64,000 nucleotides of DNA from Nitrospirota bacterium (lineage in GTDB: Bacteria; Nitrospirota; Nitrospiria; Nitrospirales; Nitrospiraceae). Made by a program: the position numbers and the translations under genes. The DNA lies in assembly GCA_026387665.1 (NCBI GenBank), contig JAPLLG010000007.1, positions 434,001-498,000 of the forward strand. The letters are read 5' to 3'. The notes beneath the pieces are model-generated. The model ran no database searches. It had not been told where the DNA came from and was given only the letters and a program-made list of their open reading frames with translations. This document shows positions 34,682-43,864 of the stretch, one piece after another (positions within the stretch are counted from its first letter, which is position 1; every line of letters starts with the position of its first letter).

Positions 34682-36433
34682 ATGCAAGCTCTACTCGACA
34701 ACCTGAAGGCGAAATTCCCGGACGCGATCCTCGCGGTCCACGTCGACGCGGCACGCGCCGAGACTTCTGTCTCCGTGGCCGCCGCGCGTCTGCTGGACCT
34801 TGCGCGCTATTTGCACGATGCGCCGGAAGCAGCCTTTGACCAGCTCACCGATATTTGCTCGGTCGACTACCCCGAAGATCAACTGCGGTTCGAAGTCGTC
34901 TACCACCTCCACTCGCTCTCCCTTGGACAACGCCTGCGTCTCAAGGCCCGCATCACCGAGGACGATCCAACGATTGCGTCAGTCACCGGCATCTGGAAGG
35001 GAGCCGAGTTCCTGGAGCGGGAAGTCTACGACATGATGGGCATTCGCTTCTCCGGCCATCCCGATCTCCGGCGCATTTTGATGCCGGAGGACTATGCCGA
35101 GGGCTACCCCTTGCGAAAAGATTTCCCGACCGAAGGGCGCGGCTGGCGCAGCGAGTTCGACTTCATCCCGAGAATGGACGATGCCCTGCTCGACGTCGCG
35201 GAAAGCGAAATCCCCGAGGAACAGAAAAACGCCTTTCGCGCTGAGCCAGGCCTGCCCAGCTCCCGGCGGAAAGAAGAATTGCTCTTGAACATGGGGCCGC
35301 AACATCCCAGCACTCACGGCGTGTTGCGGGTCGTGCTGGAGTTGGACGGCGAACGGATCGTCAAGGCCACGCCGGATCTCGGCTACCTGCATCGCGGTGT
35401 CGAGAAATTGGCCGAGGGCCTGACCTACATGCAGATCATCCCCCACACGGACCGGCTCGACTATGTCTGTGCCATGGCCAACAACTACGCCTACGTGCGG
35501 GCCGTGGAAAAACTCCTCAAGATCACGGTGCCGATCCGGGCCGAATACATCAGGACCATCGTGGCCGAGATGCAGCGCATCATCGGGCATCTCTTTTGGC
35601 TCGGCACACAAGCCCTCGATATCGGCGCCATGACCGTGTTCTTCTGGACCTTCCGTGAACGCGAGATCCTATTGGACATGTTCGAAAAACTCTGCGGGGC
35701 CCGCCTGACCCTGAACTACTATCGCATTGGCGGTGTCGATAGTGACTTCACCTCCGAACTGGTCCAACGGATGAAAGTCTTCCTCGAGACCTTTCCCGAG
35801 AAGGTCAAGGAATACGATTCGCTCATCGCGTCGAATCGCATCTTTCTTGGCCGCACGAAGAACGTGGCCGTGCTCTCGGCAGAGGACGCGATCAACTTCG
35901 GCTGCACCGGGCCGGTCTTGCGAGGATCGGGCGTTGCCTACGATATCCGCAAGGTCGAGCCCTACGGCGTCTACGACAAAGTCGATTGGGAAGTGCCGAT
36001 CGGCAAGAACGGCGACACCTACGACCGATACTGGATCCGCATGGAAGAGATGCGGCAAAGCGCCAGGATCATCGCGCAATGTCTCGATCAGCTGCCGTCC
36101 GGGCCGATCATGGCCGATGCGCCGCAATATATCCCGCCGCCTAAGGAGCTGGTCATGCGGGAAATGGAAAGCTTGATCCATCATTTCATCATTTATACCC
36201 AGGGCATCAAGCCGCCGAAGGCCGAGACCTACTGCGCGACCGAAGCCCCGAAGGGCGAATTGGGATTTTTCATCGTCAGCGACGGCAGCCCCCGTCCTTA
36301 CCGAATGAAGATTCGCTCACCGTCGTTTGTGCACATGGGCGCCTTCGACCATATGGCGCGGGGCTATTTGATTTCCGACATCATCACGATCTTCGGCACG
36401 TACGACATCGTCATGGGAGAATGTGACAGATAA
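34682..36433 (+). CDS. nuoCD: NADH-quinone oxidoreductase fused subunit C/D
   Basis: 583 residues: NuoC (30 kDa) domain at about 1-175 (FEVVYHLHSL, EREVYDMMGIRFSGHPDLRRI) joined by a short linker to NuoD (49 kDa) at about 195-583 (MGPQHPSTHGVLRVVLELDGE, DRLDYVCAM, GCTGPVLRGSGVAYD, terminal YDIVMGECDR). NuoD forms the quinone pocket; its conserved arginine is the residue methylated by NDUFAF7 in mitochondria, relevant to midA just upstream. The fusion is known from E. coli and others. The start codon lies five bases after the right arm of a word-hairpin, with no clear Shine-Dalgarno. Confidence 0.96.
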   Translation: MQALLDNLKAKFPDAILAVHVDAARAETSVSVAAARLLDLARYLHDAPEAAFDQLTDICSVDYPEDQLRFEVVYHLHSLSLGQRLRLKARITEDDPTIASVTGIWKGAEFLEREVYDMMGIRFSGHPDLRRILMPEDYAEGYPLRKDFPTEGRGWRSEFDFIPRMDDALLDVAESEIPEEQKNAFRAEPGLPSSRRKEELLLNMGPQHPSTHGVLRVVLELDGERIVKATPDLGYLHRGVEKLAEGLTYMQIIPHTDRLDYVCAMANNYAYVRAVEKLLKITVPIRAEYIRTIVAEMQRIIGHLFWLGTQALDIGAMTVFFWTFREREILLDMFEKLCGARLTLNYYRIGGVDSDFTSELVQRMKVFLETFPEKVKEYDSLIASNRIFLGRTKNVAVLSAEDAINFGCTGPVLRGSGVAYDIRKVEPYGVYDKVDWEVPIGKNGDTYDRYWIRMEEMRQSARIIAQCLDQLPSGPIMADAPQYIPPPKELVMREMESLIHHFIIYTQGIKPPKAETYCATEAPKGELGFFIVSDGSPRPYRMKIRSPSFVHMGAFDHMARGYLISDIITIFGTYDIVMGECDR

Positions 36434-36436
36434 GGT

Positions 36437-36516
36437 GAAAGTCAAAATGTAAAAGTCAAAAGTAATGAGGGGACCATTCCCAACATTTTTCATTTTGCCT
36501 TTTTACTTTTGAGTTT
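36437..36516. repeat. Word-hairpin repeat, AAAAGT type (nuoCD-nuoE gap)
   Basis: Left arm AAAGTCAAAATGTAAAAGTC (36437-36463) and right arm ATTTTGCCTTTTTACTTTTG (36488-36516). Same type as at 37062-37128 and 52326-52391. Confidence 0.75.
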
Positions 36517-36531
36517 GGCGCGAGCACGAAC

Positions 36532-37065
36532 ATGTTGAAAGAGAAATACGGGACGGAAATAGCCGAAATCCTCAGCCATTATCCGGTGAAACGCTCGGCG
36601 TTGATTCCGTTGCTCTACCTGGCGCAACAGGATGAAGGCTATGTGTCAGAAGCGGCGATGAAAGAGATCGCCCAGATGCTGAGACTCACGCCGCCCCAGG
36701 TCTATGAGACAGCCACGTTCTACACGATGCTCAATCTCAAGCCCGTGGGGAAGTTCCATCTCCAAATCTGCAAGTCCCTGATGTGTGCGCTGGTCGGATC
36801 GGATACGGTCATCGGCTGGGTCAAGACGAAACTCGGCATCAAGCCTGGCGAGACGACGGCCGACGGGCTCTTTACCCTCAGCGCAGTCGAATGCCTCGCC
36901 GCCTGCGGCACCGCGCCGATGATGCAGGTCAACGAAGACTATTACGAACGGCTCACGGAAGAAAAATTCGACCGCATCCTGGCCGACCTGAAAAAAGACG
37001 GAACCTGTTCCCTGAAGACCGGCCCGTTCATGTGGCCGGAGGCGCGTAGCGCCAAGGAGAAATGA
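36532..37065 (+). CDS. nuoE: NADH-quinone oxidoreductase subunit E
   Basis: 177 residues, thioredoxin-like fold with the [2Fe-2S] cluster N1a ligands C80, C85, C121 and C125 (CKSLMC and ECLAACG). Part of the NADH-oxidising module with NuoF and NuoG. The N-terminal helical bundle (EILSHYPVKRSALIPLLYLAQ) is typical. Separate nuoE, nuoF and nuoG genes show a full-length NADH-accepting complex I. Confidence 0.95.
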   Translation: MLKEKYGTEIAEILSHYPVKRSALIPLLYLAQQDEGYVSEAAMKEIAQMLRLTPPQVYETATFYTMLNLKPVGKFHLQICKSLMCALVGSDTVIGWVKTKLGIKPGETTADGLFTLSAVECLAACGTAPMMQVNEDYYERLTEEKFDRILADLKKDGTCSLKTGPFMWPEARSAKEK

Positions 37066-37128
37066 AAAAGTACCATGCTGACCGGCACGCATCCCATTTT
37101 TGCCTTTTTACTTTTACATTTTTACTTG
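37062..37128. repeat. Word repeat, AAAAGT type (nuoE-nuoF gap)
   Basis: Short left arm GAAAAAGTAC overlapping the nuoE stop, and long right arm of TTTTTAC/TTTTAC words (37095-37128). Asymmetric version of the type at 36437 and 52326. Confidence 0.65.
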
Positions 37129-37147
37129 CGGTAGCCTTGCGGTAACT

Positions 37148-38455
37148 ATGTCAAAGCACGAACCAGTCCTCTTGAAAAACATGTTGCAGCCCGGCTACAC
37201 CGGCTCGCTGCAAGACTATGAGCGAGCGGGCGGCTATCAGGCGCTCCGCAAGGTCGTGGGGAAAATGCCGCCGGCCGAGGTCACCACCACGGTGATGAAA
37301 TCGGGGCTTCGGGGACGAGGCGGCGCAGGCTTTCCAACCGGCGTGAAATGGGGATTCCTCCCCAAAGACTATCAAGGCCCGCGCTATCTCTGCTGCAACG
37401 CGGACGAGAGCGAGCCTGGCACATTCAAGGACCGCCAACTCATCGAGCGAGACCCCCATCAAATCCTGGAAGGCATCCTGCTCGCCTGCTACGCCATCGG
37501 AGCGGAGTCCGCGTACATTTATATACGGGGAGAATTCGTCCTCGGAGCCAGAATTTTAGAGGCGGCCATCGCCGAAGCGCGGACCGCCGGCTACGTCGGC
37601 GCGAACATCCTGGGCACAGGGATCACCGCCAATGTATGGGTGCACCGGGGTGCCGGCGCCTATATCTGCGGAGAAGAAACGGCATTGCTGGAGTCGCTCG
37701 AAGGGAAGCGAGGGCTGCCGCGCGTCAAGCCGCCCTTCCCGGCAACACATGGCCTCTACAACAAACCGACCGTGGTAAACAACGTCGAGACTCTCGCGAA
37801 CCTGCCCCACATCATCAGCCGGGGCCCCGAATGGTTCGCGTCGATCGGCTCCCCGCCGAAGAGCACCGGGACCAGAATCTTCTGCGTAAGCGGCCATGTG
37901 AAACGGCCGGGCAACTATGAAGTGCCCATGGGGGTCACCTTCCGCGAATTGATCTACGAGGAAGCCGGAGGCATGCGCTCCGACAAGCCGCTCAAGGCCT
38001 TCATCCCGGGCGGAGCGTCAGCCCCGTTCCTCACGCCGGACAGCCTCGACGTCAAATTGGATTTCGAATCCGTCGCCGCCGCCGGCTCCATGCTCGGCTC
38101 CGGCGGAGTCACCGTGATGGAAGAGGGCACGGACATGGTCTGGGCCGCGCTCCGCCTCATGGAATTTTTCTATCATGAGTCCTGCGGCAAGTGCAGTCCC
38201 TGCCGCGAAGGCAGCTCCTGGCTGGTCCAAACCATGCGCCGGATCGTGGCGAAGCGCGGGCGGATGGAGGACCTTGAAACCTTGGTCGATCTATGCAAGA
38301 ACATCGCGGGCCGCACGGTCTGCGCCTTCGGAGACGCGGAAATCTCGCCGATTATGAGCACGCTCAAACATTGGCGGCCCGAGTACGTCATGCTAATCCA
38401 TGAAGCGGAAGCGGCCAATCTCATCAACCTGAAACGGACCGTGGCGCGGCCTTAA
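37148..38455 (+). CDS. nuoF: NADH-quinone oxidoreductase subunit F
   Basis: 435 residues. FMN/NADH-binding region GRGGAGFPTGVKWGF and CNADESEPGTFKDR, the YIRGEF segment, and the [4Fe-4S] cluster N3 ligands in ESCGKCSPCREG plus the distal Cys in TVCAFGDAE. It is the NADH dehydrogenase subunit. The start at 37148 is chosen because MSKHEPVLLKNM begins the family alignment; an earlier in-frame start at 37100 falls within the word repeat. Confidence 0.96.
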   Translation: MSKHEPVLLKNMLQPGYTGSLQDYERAGGYQALRKVVGKMPPAEVTTTVMKSGLRGRGGAGFPTGVKWGFLPKDYQGPRYLCCNADESEPGTFKDRQLIERDPHQILEGILLACYAIGAESAYIYIRGEFVLGARILEAAIAEARTAGYVGANILGTGITANVWVHRGAGAYICGEETALLESLEGKRGLPRVKPPFPATHGLYNKPTVVNNVETLANLPHIISRGPEWFASIGSPPKSTGTRIFCVSGHVKRPGNYEVPMGVTFRELIYEEAGGMRSDKPLKAFIPGGASAPFLTPDSLDVKLDFESVAAAGSMLGSGGVTVMEEGTDMVWAALRLMEFFYHESCGKCSPCREGSSWLVQTMRRIVAKRGRMEDLETLVDLCKNIAGRTVCAFGDAEISPIMSTLKHWRPEYVMLIHEAEAANLINLKRTVARP

Positions 38456-38457
38456 CG

Positions 38458-41124
38458 ATGGCACCGACAACCGACACCGTTCGCGTAACGATCGACGGCA
38501 TTCCCATCTCGGTGCCCAAAGGCACCCTGGTGATCGAAGCCGCTCGCCGGGTCGGCGTGATGATTCCGCACTTCTGCTACCATCCGAAGCTCAAGCCGGA
38601 TGCGAACTGCCGCATGTGCCTGGTCGAAGTCGAAAAGATGCCGAAGCTCCAGACCTCCTGCAGCACGGTCGCGACCGAAGGCATGTCCATTCGCACCGCC
38701 ACGACGGTCGTCCACGACGCCCACAAGTCGGTGCTCGAATTCATCCTGGCCAATCACCCGCTGGATTGTCCTGTCTGCGATCAGGGCGGCAAGTGCGACC
38801 TGCAGGATTTCTCTCATCAATACACCGCGACCACCAGCCGCTTCGCGGAGACCAAGCGCATTTTCCAAAAAGAATATTTCAGCCCCCTCATCGAAACGCA
38901 GATGAATCGCTGCGTGCAATGTCTGCGTTGCGTCCGCTACTGCGACGAAGTGATGGACGTCAAAGCCCTCGCCCCGGTCGGACGAGGCACGATGACCGAG
39001 ATCAAATCGTTTGGCGCCCATCCGTTGGACTGCGAATTCTGCGGAGGCTGCGTACAGATTTGCCCGGTCGGCGCCATCACCAGCCGGCTCTCGATGTACG
39101 AATACCGGCCCTGGATGCTCAAACGAGCCGACACGGTCTGTACCTTTTGCGGCGACGGCTGCCAGATCACGGTCCAAACCAAGGGCCAGGAATTAATCGA
39201 AGTGAACAGCGCTCAGGGGGCCGGCCGAAACAACGGCGACCTCTGCGCCCGTGGCTTCTTTGGATTTCACGCCACCAGCCATCCCAGCCGAATCACCGCC
39301 CCCTTAATCAGGCGGAACGGTACGCTGGTCGAAGTCACCTGGGAAGAGGCCTTGCTGTTCGTGGCGGAACAGACCAACCGGCTCAAGCTGGCCCATGGCC
39401 CTCAGGCCTTCGGCGGACTGATTTCCGGCCGCTGCACCAACGAAGAGCTCTATCTGTTCCAGAAATTCATGCGCCTCACAATCGGGACCAACAATCTCGA
39501 CAGCAGCGCCCGCTACGGCCATCTCAACGGCGTGCAGGCCATGAAGCGGGTGCAAGGCACCCATCGTTGGACCGTGACCTTCGAAGACATTGTGCAGGCG
39601 GATGTGCTCCTCCTGGTCGGCACCAATATCACCGAAACCAATCCGATCACAGGGTTGAAAGTCAAAGAAGCCGTCAAGAAACATGACGCGACCTTGCTGA
39701 CGATCGAAGCGCTCCAGCCTGCAATCGGCACGATCAGCAACATCACCAACCTGTCGCAGCAACATTTCTCTGTCGCGCCGGCCCAGTTCGGCGCCGCAGT
39801 CCTCGGCCTGCTCAAGGCGGTGATCGAGGGAAACCATGTCGAGGGGACGCTCCAACAGCGGGCCTCAGACTATGTGTCATCCGTCTCGCAAGCAGTCCAA
39901 CAACTTTCCTGGGACGAACTGGCCCTGAGCACAGGGGTCTCGCGGGAGTCCTTCGCGCAGATGGCCGCCTCCGTGGCACAAGGCCGCCGCGTCGTCGTAC
40001 TGGCAGGCCAAACCCTGCTCCGCAGCCAAGGAGGCTACGGCATCTGCCTCAATCTCCTCGACCTGCTGCTCTTGACCGGGAAATTGACCGATACCGGCTG
40101 CGGCTTCGCCCCCTTGGCGGAAGAGAATAACGATCAAGGGGCGGTTGAAATGGGAGCGGTTGCGGAACTGTTGCCTGGCGCGCTCGACCTCACCGATCAG
40201 GACGCGCGGGCCCAGATGGCTCGTGCCTGGAAAGAAGAAGTCCCTCTGGCGCCAGGAGCCACACTCCTCGAGATGATCGACCGGGCGCAGGCTGGGACGA
40301 TCAAAGCCCTCTTTGTCGTCGGAGAGAATCCCGTCGGAAGCCTTCCGCCCCAGACCAGAGTCAAAGAAGCCTTGGACAAACTGGAGTTCCTCGTCTGTCA
40401 GGAACTATTCCTCACAGAAACGGCCCTGCTCGCCCATGTGGTGCTGCCGGCCGCCTCTGCCATGGAAAAAGCCGGAACCTTCACCAACACGGAAGGCCAT
40501 GTCCAATCCGTGCGGCCTGCGATCAATCCGGTGGGTGATAGCCGCCCGGACTGGGAAATCCTCTCGGCCTTCTCGGTGTTCCTCAACGCGCCATTGGAAT
40601 ACGGCGATGCCAAGGAGATCCTGAAAGAAATCCGATCGGCCGTTCCCGGATACGGATCGCTTGGCCCAACGCCGATCCCTCCCGCCGTCGATCGAGCCAC
40701 CGTCGAGCGATACGTGGCGGGGGGATATCGCCGGGACCTTGCGACTCGGTATACTCTGCCCACGCGGACCAAGCGCCCGGAAGGAACGGTTCAGTTGGGC
40801 CTCGCCCAGAGCCTGTTCCATTCGGGAAAACTGTCGACCCATTCGAAGGGGTTACTCCAGATCGAACCGAGCGGGTTCTTGCAGATGAACCCCCTGGATG
40901 CAGCCAGATTCGCTATCGCGACGGGGGATCGAGTCAGCCTCTCGAACAGCCTGGGCGAATGCACGACGACAGTCAAAGTGCTCGATCGCGTGCCGGAAGG
41001 ATTGGCCTGGCTCCCCGATCACTTCGCGCAGGAGGCCCTGCAACTTTTCGACTGTGCCATCGATCCGGACACGAAGGTCCCATCCTATCGGACGGCCTCC
41101 GTATCGGTGAGGAAAACGACGTGA
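38458..41124 (+). CDS. nuoG: NADH-quinone oxidoreductase subunit G
   Basis: 888 residues, starting two bases after nuoF. N-terminal ferredoxin-like [2Fe-2S] (CYHPKL, CRMCLVEV, C in QTSC), the His-containing N5 motif in HPLDCPVCDQGGKCDLQD, two further [4Fe-4S] motifs (CVQCLRCVRYC, CEFCGGCVQICP), and a CTFCGDGC motif at the start of a molybdopterin-oxidoreductase-like domain (about 215-700) with a C-terminal MopB-binding-like region. It conducts electrons from NuoF/E to NuoI. CTFCGDGC may hold the extra N7 cluster found in some bacteria. Confidence 0.95.
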   Translation: MAPTTDTVRVTIDGIPISVPKGTLVIEAARRVGVMIPHFCYHPKLKPDANCRMCLVEVEKMPKLQTSCSTVATEGMSIRTATTVVHDAHKSVLEFILANHPLDCPVCDQGGKCDLQDFSHQYTATTSRFAETKRIFQKEYFSPLIETQMNRCVQCLRCVRYCDEVMDVKALAPVGRGTMTEIKSFGAHPLDCEFCGGCVQICPVGAITSRLSMYEYRPWMLKRADTVCTFCGDGCQITVQTKGQELIEVNSAQGAGRNNGDLCARGFFGFHATSHPSRITAPLIRRNGTLVEVTWEEALLFVAEQTNRLKLAHGPQAFGGLISGRCTNEELYLFQKFMRLTIGTNNLDSSARYGHLNGVQAMKRVQGTHRWTVTFEDIVQADVLLLVGTNITETNPITGLKVKEAVKKHDATLLTIEALQPAIGTISNITNLSQQHFSVAPAQFGAAVLGLLKAVIEGNHVEGTLQQRASDYVSSVSQAVQQLSWDELALSTGVSRESFAQMAASVAQGRRVVVLAGQTLLRSQGGYGICLNLLDLLLLTGKLTDTGCGFAPLAEENNDQGAVEMGAVAELLPGALDLTDQDARAQMARAWKEEVPLAPGATLLEMIDRAQAGTIKALFVVGENPVGSLPPQTRVKEALDKLEFLVCQELFLTETALLAHVVLPAASAMEKAGTFTNTEGHVQSVRPAINPVGDSRPDWEILSAFSVFLNAPLEYGDAKEILKEIRSAVPGYGSLGPTPIPPAVDRATVERYVAGGYRRDLATRYTLPTRTKRPEGTVQLGLAQSLFHSGKLSTHSKGLLQIEPSGFLQMNPLDAARFAIATGDRVSLSNSLGECTTTVKVLDRVPEGLAWLPDHFAQEALQLFDCAIDPDTKVPSYRTASVSVRKTT

Positions 41125-41172
41125 GCCAACGAACATGCATTGCTTTTTCACTTGTCATCCAGGAGTGCTGTC

Positions 41173-42264
41173 GTGACTGAACTAAGCCTGCGACTTGCGG
41201 TATCGCTCGCCCAAATAGCGGCGGTGATGGGCATCGTGATGTTGACGGTCATGATCCTGACCCTGGCCGAGCGGAAAGTGCTCGGCTGGATGCAGGATCG
41301 CATGGGCCCGATGGAAGTCGGTCCTTACGGCATCCTTCAGCCGATCGCCGACGGACTCAAACTATTCTTCAAGGAAGACATCGTGCCGGCCGGCGCGAAC
41401 AAAGCCATGTTCACCCTGGCGCCGATCCTGGCCATGGTACCGGCCATGATCGGGTTCGCCGTCATCCCCTTCGGCCCGAACGTGACCGTGGACGTCTTTG
41501 GCATTACGATTAAACCCTTCGTCATCAGCGACATCAACATCGGCGTCTTGTACATCCTGGCCTTTGCCTCGATCGGCGCCTACGGGATCATCCTGGGCGG
41601 CTGGTCCTCCAACAGTAAATACTCGCTCCTGGGAGGCTTGCGCTCCGCGGCCCAGGTCATCAGCTACGAGCTGAACGTCGGGCTGGCCATCGTCGGCGTG
41701 CTCTTGCTGTCCGGCTCTCTGAGCCTCGTCACGATCACGGAGGCCCAGGCAGGCGGCTTCTGGCATTGGTTCATCTGGGGCGCCAGGCCGGATGGATTCT
41801 TCCCGATCCATACCCAAATCTTCGCCTTCGTCGTCTTCGTCATCTCCGCCGTGGCCGAAACCAATCGCGTCCCCTTCGACCTGCCGGAAGCGGAAAGCGA
41901 GCTCGTGGCCGGATTCTTCACGGAATATAGCGGCATGCGCTTCGCGTTCTTCTTCATCGCGGAATATGCCAACATGGTGCTCGTGTCCTGCGTCGCCGCC
42001 TCGCTCTTCCTGGGCGGCTGGAACGCCCCCTACCCCGGCACGATCCTCGGCTATGCCGGCCTCGAACAGCTGGCCTGGATCGAAAACGTCGCCTGGTTTA
42101 CGTTGAAAGTCTACATGTTCCTCTTCCTGTTCTTCTGGTTGCGCGCCACGTTGCCCCGGCTGCGCTACGACCAGTTAATGCGGTTCGGCTGGAAAGTCAT
42201 GTTGCCGATCGCGTTGGCCAACATCGTCATCACGGCGATCACCGCGTATTTTTTCCCGCGGTGA
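41173..42264 (+). CDS. nuoH: NADH-quinone oxidoreductase subunit H
   Basis: 363 residues, eight membrane helices; conserved [31 protein letters not shown] and the [22 protein letters not shown] loop that lines the quinone channel. GTG at 41173 is chosen as start since AGGAG lies seven bases upstream. The earlier in-frame start at 41140 adds 11 residues not seen in the family. This corrects the gap to nuoG to 48 bases. Confidence 0.94.
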   Translation: MTELSLRLAVSLAQIAAVMGIVMLTVMILTLAERKVLGWMQDRMGPMEVGPYGILQPIADGLKLFFKEDIVPAGANKAMFTLAPILAMVPAMIGFAVIPFGPNVTVDVFGITIKPFVISDINIGVLYILAFASIGAYGIILGGWSSNSKYSLLGGLRSAAQVISYELNVGLAIVGVLLLSGSLSLVTITEAQAGGFWHWFIWGARPDGFFPIHTQIFAFVVFVISAVAETNRVPFDLPEAESELVAGFFTEYSGMRFAFFFIAEYANMVLVSCVAASLFLGGWNAPYPGTILGYAGLEQLAWIENVAWFTLKVYMFLFLFFWLRATLPRLRYDQLMRFGWKVMLPIALANIVITAITAYFFPR

Positions 42265-42334
42265 CGCGCCAGGCTGTCAGCCTTGGATTTGAATCTCGAT
42301 GAAGCGAACGACTGATCGCTGAGAGCTCGCAAGC

Positions 42335-42874
42335 ATGAATCTCAAGACCTGGATTAAAACCATCACCTTCTACGACCTCCTGGTCGGCATGAAGGCGACC
42401 ATGTCGCACCTGCTGCATTACCGCCCGATCACCCTGCAGTACCCGCATGAAAAGCGGACGCTGCCGGACAATTATCGCGGGATGCTGGCCCTGTTGCGCT
42501 ATGACGACGGCACGGAAAAATGTGTCGGCTGCGATCTCTGCGAAGCCGCCTGCCCCTCGCGGGTGATTCGCGTCGTCAGCGCGGAAGTGCCGGGCCAGCC
42601 GACGAAGCGCTACTCCAAAGAATATTACATGGACATGACCCGCTGTCTGTTTTGCGGGATGTGCGTCGATGCCTGTCCGGTGGATGCCCTCGGCATGACG
42701 CGCGAGTTCGAATGGGCGGTGTACGACAAGCGGCAGCTGCACCTGAATAAGGAACAATTGCTCGCCATCGGCGACCGGTCGTTCCCGGTGCGCGAAAAGC
42801 AGCTGGAGCTCCAACACCAGAATGTGGCGTTCTTCAACGTCGCCTTCAAGCACTTACCGCAAAAACCGTCGTAA
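42335..42874 (+). CDS. nuoI: NADH-quinone oxidoreductase subunit I
   Basis: 179 residues with two [4Fe-4S] ferredoxin motifs, CVGCDLCEAACP and CLFCGMCVDACP (clusters N6a and N6b), and an amphipathic N-terminal helix (WIKTITFYDLLVGM) resting on the membrane arm. It relays electrons from NuoG to cluster N2 in NuoB. Confidence 0.95.
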   Translation: MNLKTWIKTITFYDLLVGMKATMSHLLHYRPITLQYPHEKRTLPDNYRGMLALLRYDDGTEKCVGCDLCEAACPSRVIRVVSAEVPGQPTKRYSKEYYMDMTRCLFCGMCVDACPVDALGMTREFEWAVYDKRQLHLNKEQLLAIGDRSFPVREKQLELQHQNVAFFNVAFKHLPQKPS

Positions 42875-42886
42875 CAGGCCAGATTG

Positions 42887-43405
42887 ATGGAACAGATATT
42901 TTTCTTTTATTTTGCCTTCGTCATCGCCGCGACTTCGATGCTCGTCGTCGCGATGCGCAACCCCGTCTACAGTGCCCTGGCGCTACTGATCATGTTTTTC
43001 CACGTGGCGGGACTCTACGTCACGCTCCATGCGGAATTCCTCGCAGCCGTGCAGATCATCGTCTATGCCGGCGCCATCCTGGTCCTCTATCTCTTCGTCG
43101 TGATGTTGCTGAACCTTCGACAGGATGACCGGTACCATCGGCAATGGCCCATGGCTGTCGGGGTGGGGGTGACGCTGTTCGTCGAGGCCATCCTTCTCAC
43201 GGTCATGAAGGGCTGGACGGCCCCCGTCGTGGCAACCGGCAGGGAAACCACCGTTGGGGAGGCAGGCAATACCGAAGCGATCGGCGACGTCCTCTACTCC
43301 ACCTATCTGTTTCCCTTTGAGGTGGCGTCCTTGATTCTGCTCGTCGCGATGATCGGCGCCATCATCCTGGCCAAAAAAGACCTGGGGGAGCCTACTGAAT
43401 CATGA
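42887..43405 (+). CDS. nuoJ: NADH-quinone oxidoreductase subunit J
   Basis: 172 residues, five membrane helices, conserved [21 protein letters not shown] and [26 protein letters not shown] 42887 is preferred over the adjacent TTG at 42884. The stop overlaps the nuoK start as ATGA. Part of the proton-conducting membrane arm. Confidence 0.94.
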   Translation: MEQIFFFYFAFVIAATSMLVVAMRNPVYSALALLIMFFHVAGLYVTLHAEFLAAVQIIVYAGAILVLYLFVVMLLNLRQDDRYHRQWPMAVGVGVTLFVEAILLTVMKGWTAPVVATGRETTVGEAGNTEAIGDVLYSTYLFPFEVASLILLVAMIGAIILAKKDLGEPTES

Positions 43406-43707
43406 CAGTCCCCTTGTCCTACTATCTCGTGCTCAGCGGCATCGTGTTCCTGACCGGCGTCATGGGCGTCCTGCTGCGCCGGAACATCATCATCATCCTC
43501 CTGTCGGTCGAGTTGATGTTGAATGCGACGAACATTAACTTCGTCGCCTTTTCGCAGTACTTCCATGATGTGGCAGGGCAGGTCTTCGTCTTCTTCGCCC
43601 TGACGGTTGCCGCAGCGGAAGTTGCAGTCGGATTGGCCATCATCGTCGCCTTGTATCGGGCCAAGTCCACAATCAACGTCGACGAATTTCAGTTACTGAA
43701 ATGGTAG
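43402..43707 (+). CDS. nuoK: NADH-quinone oxidoreductase subunit K
   Basis: 101 residues, three membrane helices with the conserved acidic residues in [18 protein letters not shown] and [18 protein letters not shown]. An antiporter-like MrpC homologue in the membrane arm. Translationally coupled to nuoJ. Confidence 0.95.
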   Translation: MTVPLSYYLVLSGIVFLTGVMGVLLRRNIIIILLSVELMLNATNINFVAFSQYFHDVAGQVFVFFALTVAAAEVAVGLAIIVALYRAKSTINVDEFQLLKW

Positions 43708-43718
43708 AGCAGATCGCA

Positions 43719-43858
43719 GAGCTGATGGCAGATAGCGTATGGCTAATAGCAGGAGAACAATCCCGAACGCTTCGGAGAGGATCGAAGCTAAGCCACAACA
43801 CGCCTCCCGTCCGCCAACGGCTCTTCGCTATCGGCCATATGCCATCGGCTATTAGCTC
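43719..43858. repeat. Word-hairpin repeat, GCTGATAGC type (nuoK-nuoL gap)
   Basis: Left arm GAGCTGATGGCAGATAGCGT... (43719-43750) and right arm GCTATCGGCCATATGCCATC... (43827-43858) pair over 32 bases around a 76-base loop. The right arm ends six bases before the nuoL start. Confidence 0.8.
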
Positions 43859-43864
43859 TTTATT

